A stretch of DNA of 11,901 nucleotides from Lentisphaerota bacterium (GTDB taxonomy: Bacteria; Verrucomicrobiota; Kiritimatiellia; UBA8416; JAFGIZ01), in contig JAFGIZ010000287.1 of assembly GCA_016929365.1 (NCBI GenBank), positions 1-11,901 of the forward strand, read 5' to 3'. Every line of letters begins with the position of its first letter. The first letter of the stretch is position 1. Shown one piece after another: positions 7,131 through 11,901 of this stretch. The notes below the pieces were generated by a model that saw only the letters and a program-made list of their open reading frames with translations, searched no databases and had not been told where the DNA came from. The translations under genes were made by a program, and so were the position numbers.

Positions 7131-9080
7131 CTAGCGCTGCAGAAGATCGAGCAGTTTGCCGCCCTGCTCCCGGATCACATTGCGCAGGGCGTCCCGGGCC
7201 AGGCTGCCGACCGCCGCCCGGAACGCCTGATCGCCCAGGCGCGGGTGCGTCACGTGCCCGCCCACCGGAATCTTGAGGCGCGTGTCTTTCAGGAAAGGGT
7301 ACGCGCGCGCGCCCACAAGCGCTTCGGTCAGGGGAACTTCGGCCGTATAATCCAAAGTGCCGTCGAGGCCGACCGTGCCGTTCAGGACCAGTTCATAGGC
7401 GTCGGCGCGCAGGGTCACCGGGTCCGGAAACACGCGGCCGTCCAGGCAGCGGATATTCAGACTCTGGTCCGGGATAGCCACCCGTTCGCCCCCCAGTTCC
7501 GCCAGCCGCAGGAGGTCCGCCAACACACCCTGCGGCACCAGGACAACGCGCTCCAGGTCCAGGACGCCGTTCACCCGGGTGCCCGTCCGCAGCGCCTCGC
7601 CGAACGGGATGCGGCACTCCGGAATCCGGGCGTTCAGGCGCCCGGAAATAACCGCGCTTTGCCGCAGCAGGGGATGCGCCAGACCGAGCACCGCGGTCAA
7701 GGTCTCGCCCGAAGCCGAGGCGTTGAGCCCCGCATCCAGAAGCGGCGACGCGGACAGCTCATGCACACTCCCCGTACAAGCGCCCTCCAGGTGGCGGCCC
7801 GTGACGCTGACCGGCCCGAAATCGAGCATGTCCTTCGGCAGGTCGAGGCGCAAGCGGGCCTTGATGACCATGCCCGGGTCGCGCAGGCCCCACCCCCCCG
7901 CCTCCAGCCAGAGATTCGTCAGCGTTCCGTCCACGGCAATATCGGCCTGGGACGGACCGGCCCGCGTAACCAGCGCCTGTATGTCCGCCTTGCCGGCCAG
8001 TCGGATGCCCTCCATCGTGAAAAACTTGCCCGCCTCGGCCGCCGCCTTGTCGAGATCGGCCGCGAGCGCCAGGCGCATGTCGTCCAGCGTGCCCGTGCCC
8101 GTCAGCGTCGCGAAGGATGATGTCAGGGACGCCTGCTCGATACGCGGACCGCCCTTGTCCCACCCGCCGCGCAGGTCCAGGACAATCGGCGCGTCGAGCG
8201 CCACGGGACGGCCGCCGACCGCCGCTTTGATCCCCTCTGTCCGCAAGCCCGCCTTGCCGGTGACCGCGTCAGCAGACGCATCCAGCGCCACGTCCAGATG
8301 GATCGTGCCCTCCCGCACCGCAACATCCTCCCGCAGGCCGAGCAGCTCCCTGAACTGCTCCGCCGCGGCCGGCACCTGGATCACGGCCTTCCCGCTCAGC
8401 GTCCCGCGCGGCAGCCGCCCCGCGGCCGCCAGATCGAGACTGCCCGCCACCTCGACGCGGCCCAGCGGCGAGGCCACGTCCACGTCGAAAGCCACGGGCT
8501 CGCGCAGACTCTTGATCCCGACGTTCAGATTAACCGCCTCCGCCCGGATCGGACCCGCCGCGCGCGGCGTCATCAGCTCCAAGCGACCTCCCCGGATTTC
8601 CAGGGTGCCGTCCAGGTCGAAGCCCAGGTCCTTCACCCCGCGCGCCGGGGACGTCTTCCCGGGCGCCCCGCGGTCCGGCCCCGCCGCGCCGCCGCGCTCC
8701 CGGCCGGACGCCGCCCCGCCGGGCCCCGCCTCCGGTTTCGTTTCCGTCTGCGCGATGCGGAGCACGGGTTCAATGACCCGCAGGGTGCCGATATGCTTCA
8801 TACTCCCCACGAGGCCCAGGAGCCCCGCGGACATGTCGATCTCCCTGACAACGGCCTCCGTCCCGGACGCGGGATGCTCCACCCGGACATTCTTCAGGCG
8901 CACCCCGTCGCGCCATTTCAAACGCCAGTCGTCAACCGCCACCTCGCCCTCGATGCGGCGGTTTACCAGCCCCAGCGCACAGGCTCTCCCGCCGTCCGTG
9001 GACAGCAGGGCCGGCAACAAAGCCGTCAGGCCGGCCAGGATCGCGACAATACAGAACCCGATCACCATCAGCTTTTTCAT
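7131..9080 (-). CDS. AsmA-like envelope protein with N-terminal membrane anchor
   Basis: A 649-residue protein. Residues 4-26 form one hydrophobic anchor (MKKLMVIGFCIVAILAGLTALLPALL), so the bulk should lie in the periplasm. The body is a long run of beta-rich repeats of the AsmA/TamB type, such as LDGTLEIRGGRLEL, VNLNVGIKSL, FDVDVASPLGRVEVAGSLDL, GVLDLERVVL, GTVGLDGTLDYTAEVPL and LKIPVGGHVTHPRLGDQAFRAAV. The last resembles the usual C-terminal 'VGGTLxxPxxxxD' element. AsmA-like proteins are thought to form bridges for lipid transport between inner and outer membranes; a specific role is inference. A Gly/Ala/Pro/Arg low-complexity insert lies at about 117-148. The start has AGGGGGAG close upstream (9090-9083). 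It is convergent with the M24 gene (20 bases apart) and appears to be transcribed alone from the promoter at 9116-9143. Confidence 0.85.
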   Translation of the reverse strand: MKKLMVIGFCIVAILAGLTALLPALLSTDGGRACALGLVNRRIEGEVAVDDWRLKWRDGVRLKNVRVEHPASGTEAVVREIDMSAGLLGLVGSMKHIGTLRVIEPVLRIAQTETKPEAGPGGAASGRERGGAAGPDRGAPGKTSPARGVKDLGFDLDGTLEIRGGRLELMTPRAAGPIRAEAVNLNVGIKSLREPVAFDVDVASPLGRVEVAGSLDLAAAGRLPRGTLSGKAVIQVPAAAEQFRELLGLREDVAVREGTIHLDVALDASADAVTGKAGLRTEGIKAAVGGRPVALDAPIVLDLRGGWDKGGPRIEQASLTSSFATLTGTGTLDDMRLALAADLDKAAAEAGKFFTMEGIRLAGKADIQALVTRAGPSQADIAVDGTLTNLWLEAGGWGLRDPGMVIKARLRLDLPKDMLDFGPVSVTGRHLEGACTGSVHELSASPLLDAGLNASASGETLTAVLGLAHPLLRQSAVISGRLNARIPECRIPFGEALRTGTRVNGVLDLERVVLVPQGVLADLLRLAELGGERVAIPDQSLNIRCLDGRVFPDPVTLRADAYELVLNGTVGLDGTLDYTAEVPLTEALVGARAYPFLKDTRLKIPVGGHVTHPRLGDQAFRAAVGSLARDALRNVIREQGGKLLDLLQR

Positions 9081-9101
9081 GTCTCCCCCTTTCCATCAGC
9101 G

Positions 9102-9119
9102 GAATTCTGTCAAGAATTC
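9102..9119. repeat. perfect short palindrome GAATTCT-N4-AGAATTC over the AsmA-gene promoter
   Basis: GAATTCTGTCAAGAATTC: two perfectly complementary 7-base arms around GTCA. It overlaps the predicted -10 box (9116-9121) and the expected transcription start of the AsmA-like gene. It could be an operator for a dimeric regulator, or a hairpin at the 5' end of the mRNA. No regulator is encoded nearby, so this is inferred from position and symmetry only. Confidence 0.5.
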
Positions 9120-9143
9120 TACCCCCGTTGCTGGGCTAATCAA
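9116..9143 (-). promoter_or_regulatory. sigma70-type promoter for the AsmA-like gene
   Basis: Reading the - strand, TTGATT (complement of 9138-9143) is followed after 16 bases by TAGAAT (complement of 9116-9121). Transcription would start near 9109, leaving a leader of about 30 bases before ATG 9080. Each box differs from consensus at one or two positions. The region is clearly more AT-rich than the flanking genes. Confidence 0.5.
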
Positions 9144-9189
9144 CGTTTCTTCAAATACATACGGTGGATTGGCTATTCTCACCCAGGAG

Positions 9190-9247
9190 TTAGGCATTAG
9201 GCGCTAGTCGCTAGTTCAGAATCTAACGCCTAGCGCCTAGCGCCTAA
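9190..9247. repeat. heptamer-built inverted repeat (long hairpin)
   Basis: Two 25-base arms, 9190-9214 and 9223-9247, are complementary at all but four positions and are separated by an 8-base loop (TTCAGAAT). Each arm is itself a run of 7-base units: TTAGGCA, TTAGGCG, CTAGTCG, CTAG on the left; CTAACGC, CTAGCGC, CTAGCGC, CTAA on the right. It lies between the 3' end of the HD-CHAD gene and the promoter of the AsmA-like gene. It resembles the small palindromic repeats that are dispersed between genes in many bacteria. No transposase or clear target duplication is visible. Confidence 0.75.
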
Positions 9248-9359
9248 TCCCTTCCTTGCCCTACCCACGGCTCAGATCTTCGCAATTCACCTTTTCATAC
9301 CTTTGTGACAGTACTATAAACGGAAACCGCAGGCTCCGGCGTGTTGCCTGTACCTCGGC

Positions 9360-10835
9360 TCAGCCTGCCGTCAACACCCGCTTGACGCGCTTCTGCCGGG
9401 ACGGATCCCCCAAGTCGTCCCAGGCCCGGCGAAACGTTCGCATGGCCGAACGGCGCCGGCGCCGGAGGGCGTCATCGAGTCCCGTCGGCCGGGGAACCGA
9501 TGCGGCTTGCGCCCCCTCCAGCCAGACGTCGACATCGTGCGCCTTGCCCAGCGCTCCCGTCATGCTTTTCAACCCGGCGACCAACCCTTCGCCCGTACGC
9601 CCGAAAACCGGCGCCGCGAACTCGGCCCAATAGCGCAGGCGCCGCAGCTGCCCGCGCAAGGCATGCGCCTCTTTCACGGAAAGGTTACGCGCTTTTCCGT
9701 AACGACGCCAGATCTTCCGATAGCGTCTGGCCAGTTTCGCCCCCGCGAACGTCCGGAAACCGCCGTCATACACCGCGTCGCCGCCGAGCGCCGGTATTTC
9801 GACGCGCAGGAAGGCGCCCGTGTCCGCCATCAGGGAACCGTATTCCTCGCTCCGCAAAACCGCCCCAACCGCCTCCCGCAATGCGGCATAGCGCGCCCGT
9901 TCCCGTGATGCCAGACGGGCCAGGCCCGCCGCGTCGCCGCGCACGCCTGCCCGGACGGACTCGAGGTAACGGACCCATACATCCTGATCGCGCGCGGCTC
10001 CCAAGCACCGCCGGAAATCGCGTAAACGCCGGTCCAGCTCCGGCGCACACGTTTTCCGCAACGCCCCGCGGAAGAGGCGCAACGCGGCACGGAAGCGGTT
10101 CACGGCAACCCGGAAGTCATGCAGGTCTTCCGGCCCGCGATCTTCCAAGAACCTGTCCCGGTTGTCCCGCATCAGCCGGTATTGCAGGTACAGGATCCGC
10201 CGCACCGCGTCCATAAGGCCGTCCTCGCGGCGCACCACCCCGTAAAATAAGGGCTTGCCCTGCGGAGCCGGCACGGCAACCAGCCGCAACGGAAGCGGCA
10301 TCACCGCCTGCCATAAGTCGGCTTTCCCCTCCGCCCACTCCACGTTTCCGCCGTAGCCGTCGCTCCGCACGCGAACGGTCAGCCCCGCCGGGGTCCGCTT
10401 CACGGACACGATCCGCGCATCCTGTATGTGGCCGTGGTCGAGACCGTCGGCGACCCGCAGCACGGCGGCCAGCCGGAGCACCCGGTCGCGGTTCGCCGCC
10501 GGCACCGGGAGCGGATCGCCGAGCGCATCACGCCAGGGCCCGGCATGCAGCCTGATGATCCCCGCAATTGTATCGCGCCCGGCGGCGCTGAAGCCCGCCA
10601 GGCCCTCACGGACAACCCGCTCGGCGCTCAGAAGGGCGTGGTCCTCCGTGTCCCGCTCGAATCCGATGTCGTGCAACCTTCCTGCGGCTTCGAGCAGCCG
10701 CCGCTCAGCCGCCGACCATTCCACCGCCGTCCTCAAGCCGTCAAAAAGCCGCAGTGCGATCAGGCGCACATGGTCCGCGTGCCCCTCCTCATTGGCATAT
10801 TTCCGGCTCAGCTCGTATTCGGATAAACGCCTCAT
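9360..10835 (-). CDS. Ppx/GppA-type HD domain fused to CHAD domain
   Basis: A 491-residue protein in two parts. Residues 1-200 resemble the HD domain found at the C-terminus of exopolyphosphatase/GppA proteins: H19, the HD pair H55-D56 (AAGRLHDIG), H66, H97 (IRLHAG) and LRVADGLDHGH (126-136). The Ppx phosphatase core normally in front of it is absent. Residues about 207-475 are a CHAD domain: LHDFRVAVNRFRAALRLFR (238-256, with H239 and R242) in the first half and HALRGQLRRLRYWAEF (391-406) plus LGKAHDVDVWLE (429-440) in the second. CHAD is a helical, Arg/Lys/His-rich domain that binds polyphosphate. No signal peptide is seen. The gene follows ppk by 27 bases, which strongly supports a polyphosphate role. 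Whether the HD domain hydrolyses polyphosphate, a nucleotide, or acts as a scaffold is unknown. Confidence 0.9.
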   Translation of the reverse strand: MRRLSEYELSRKYANEEGHADHVRLIALRLFDGLRTAVEWSAAERRLLEAAGRLHDIGFERDTEDHALLSAERVVREGLAGFSAAGRDTIAGIIRLHAGPWRDALGDPLPVPAANRDRVLRLAAVLRVADGLDHGHIQDARIVSVKRTPAGLTVRVRSDGYGGNVEWAEGKADLWQAVMPLPLRLVAVPAPQGKPLFYGVVRREDGLMDAVRRILYLQYRLMRDNRDRFLEDRGPEDLHDFRVAVNRFRAALRLFRGALRKTCAPELDRRLRDFRRCLGAARDQDVWVRYLESVRAGVRGDAAGLARLASRERARYAALREAVGAVLRSEEYGSLMADTGAFLRVEIPALGGDAVYDGGFRTFAGAKLARRYRKIWRRYGKARNLSVKEAHALRGQLRRLRYWAEFAAPVFGRTGEGLVAGLKSMTGALGKAHDVDVWLEGAQAASVPRPTGLDDALRRRRRSAMRTFRRAWDDLGDPSRQKRVKRVLTAG

Positions 10836-10845
10836 CTTCTTTCCG

Positions 10846-10863
10846 GGGGCGCGTATGCGCCCC
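10846..10863 (-). other. perfect GC hairpin between ppk and the HD-CHAD gene
   Basis: GGGGCGC and GCGCCCC pair perfectly (7 bases) around a 4-base loop. The stem includes the last base of the ppk stop codon and ends 10 bases before the start codon of the next gene, just ahead of its GGAAAG ribosome site. There is no U-run, so an intrinsic terminator is unlikely. Possible roles are stabilising the ppk 3' end, a processing point, or setting the relative expression of the two genes. Confidence 0.55.
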
Positions 10864-11901
10864 TATACCGAGTTCCCGTCCGCGCGGTAGGGCTCAAAGA
10901 CTTTCCGGCGCGCCTGCCGTGCCGCGGCCACCCCCTCACAAGCCGCGCGGTACAGCGCCTCCTGGCTGCGCACGGGCTTGCGCCGCCCGGCCGCCGGCCG
11001 GCCGGTATACGACCCGTCGGCCAGCAGGACCCTCGCCTTGACCGTATCCCTGAAATACGTGTCCAGGATCCCGATCAGCTTCCGCCGGCAACGGGAGTCC
11101 TCCACGGGCACCAGCAGCTCCACGCGCCGGTCCAGGTTCCGGGGCATCATGTCCGCGCTTCCGATGTACAGCAGCCGCCGCCCCCCCTGGTAAAAATAGA
11201 AGATGCGGCTGTGTTCGAGATAGCGGTCCACGATACTGACAACCGTAATATTTTCGCTGAGCCCCGGCACGCCCGGCCGCAGGCAGCAGATCCCCCGCAC
11301 GTTCAAATCGATGCGCACACCCGCCGCCGAGGCCCGGTAGAGCGCCTCGATCACATCGGGGTCCGCGAGCGAGTTCATTTTCGCGCGAATCTGGGCGCGC
11401 TGCCCGCGGCGCTTCCGCTCCGCCTCGTTTTCAATCAACTCGAGTATCTTTTCCCGCAACCCCAGGGGCGCCGCCGCCAGTTTCACAAACCGTCTCGGCT
11501 CGGAATAGCCCGTCACCGTGTGGAAAAACGCCGCCGCATCGCCGCCCAGGTCCGGATCCGTGGTCAGGTAACTGATATCGCTGTACAACCGCGCCGTCTT
11601 TTCATTGTAATTGCCCGTGCCGAAGTGGAGATAGCGCACGATCCCGCCCGGCTCGCGCCGCACCACCATCAGGATCTTCGAATGCGTCTTGAGCTTTTTC
11701 ACGCCGTACACCACCTGGGCGCCGGCCTTCTCCAGTTCGTGCGCCCACTCAATATTGCGCGATTCGTCAAAGCGTGCCTTCAACTCGACAATCACCGTCA
11801 CATACTTGCCGCGGTGCGCCGCCTCCATCAGGGCATGGATGACCGGACTGTCCGAACTGGTCCGGTACAAGGTCTGCTTGATCGCCAGCACGTCCGGATC
11901 G
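10863..11901 (-). CDS. ppk: polyphosphate kinase 1, C-terminal part (cut by window end)
   Basis: The frame is open to the window edge, so only the C-terminal ~345 residues are present; an apparent GTG start at 11891 is internal, since the preceding codons read DPD as in DPDVLAIKQTLYRT of PPK1. The enzyme reversibly transfers the ATP gamma-phosphate to polyphosphate through a phosphohistidine. Both conserved histidines are visible: the autophosphorylated one in KLKTHSK (codon 11682-11684, equivalent to E. coli H435) and the second in DRYLEHSR (codon 11211-11213, equivalent to H592). IVRYLHFGTGNYNEKTARLY, NLNVRGICCLRPG, YIGSADMMPRNLDRRVEL and DTVKARVL are further PPK1 signatures. A ~50-residue basic tail follows (RRKPVRSQEALYRAA), as in many non-enterobacterial PPK1s. 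It is followed by the HD-CHAD gene in the same direction. Identity is certain; the missing N and middle domains lie beyond the window. Confidence 0.98.
   Translation of the reverse strand, partial: DPDVLAIKQTLYRTSSDSPVIHALMEAAHRGKYVTVIVELKARFDESRNIEWAHELEKAGAQVVYGVKKLKTHSKILMVVRREPGGIVRYLHFGTGNYNEKTARLYSDISYLTTDPDLGGDAAAFFHTVTGYSEPRRFVKLAAAPLGLREKILELIENEAERKRRGQRAQIRAKMNSLADPDVIEALYRASAAGVRIDLNVRGICCLRPGVPGLSENITVVSIVDRYLEHSRIFYFYQGGRRLLYIGSADMMPRNLDRRVELLVPVEDSRCRRKLIGILDTYFRDTVKARVLLADGSYTGRPAAGRRKPVRSQEALYRAACEGVAAARQARRKVFEPYRADGNSV

Noticed and set aside
6558..9207. Long + strand open frames (520 and 542 residues) over the M24 and AsmA-like genes
   Set aside because: Composition is Arg/Pro/Ser-skewed, there are no domains, and both are explained by codon bias of the genes on the other frames.
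9250..9359. Possible small gene or terminator downstream of the HD-CHAD gene
   Set aside because: No convincing start, ribosome site or family was seen; the CAGGC/GCCTG pairing near 9330-9350 has an 11-base loop and no T-run.

Overview
The window is GC-rich, densely coded DNA from what looks like a Gram-negative member of the Planctomycetota-Verrucomicrobiota-Chlamydiota (PVC) group, possibly Verrucomicrobiota or Kiritimatiellota. The clues are a Minf_1886-family protein (the family is named after a Methylacidiphilum infernorum locus), a DUF1844 protein, a predicted outer-membrane beta-barrel ending in Phe, an AsmA-like envelope protein and signal peptides. The phylum is an inference; no rRNA or tRNA gene is present to anchor it.

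Layout. Positions 1-717 (+) hold the 3' part of a polytopic membrane protein. The convergent gap 718-895 carries a palindromic dispersed-repeat-type element (760-836). From 4839 down to 896 (- strand) runs a tight four-gene operon: HIT-family hydrolase, Minf_1886-family protein, a secreted double-length M16 zinc protease, and a DUF1844 protein. All three junctions overlap by 4 to 8 bases. A short divergent promoter region separates it from a rightward pair (4918-7110): a predicted beta-barrel protein and an M24 (Xaa-Pro-type) metallopeptidase 3 bases downstream. Converging on that pair is an AsmA-like gene (9080-7131, -), with a recognisable promoter and an 18-base palindrome over its -10 box.

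The gap 9081-9359 also holds a hairpin built from heptamer repeats (9190-9247). Beyond it, on the - strand, is a polyphosphate locus: ppk (polyphosphate kinase, cut by the window end) followed by a protein that fuses a Ppx/GppA-type HD domain to a CHAD domain. A perfect GC hairpin lies between the two.

How they may work together: ppk and HD-CHAD form a polyphosphate synthesis/binding unit. The M16 protease, beta-barrel and AsmA-like proteins point to envelope maintenance. The HIT and Minf_1886 proteins are probably cytosolic partners of unclear role. No CRISPR array, transposase, prophage or obvious foreign island is visible, and no stretch above 300 bases lacks a gene. Most of the window is ordinary core-type content. 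The parts most worth a second look are the HD-CHAD fusion beside ppk, the two palindromic intergenic elements, the palindrome on the AsmA promoter, and the fused operon around the uncharacterised Minf_1886 protein.
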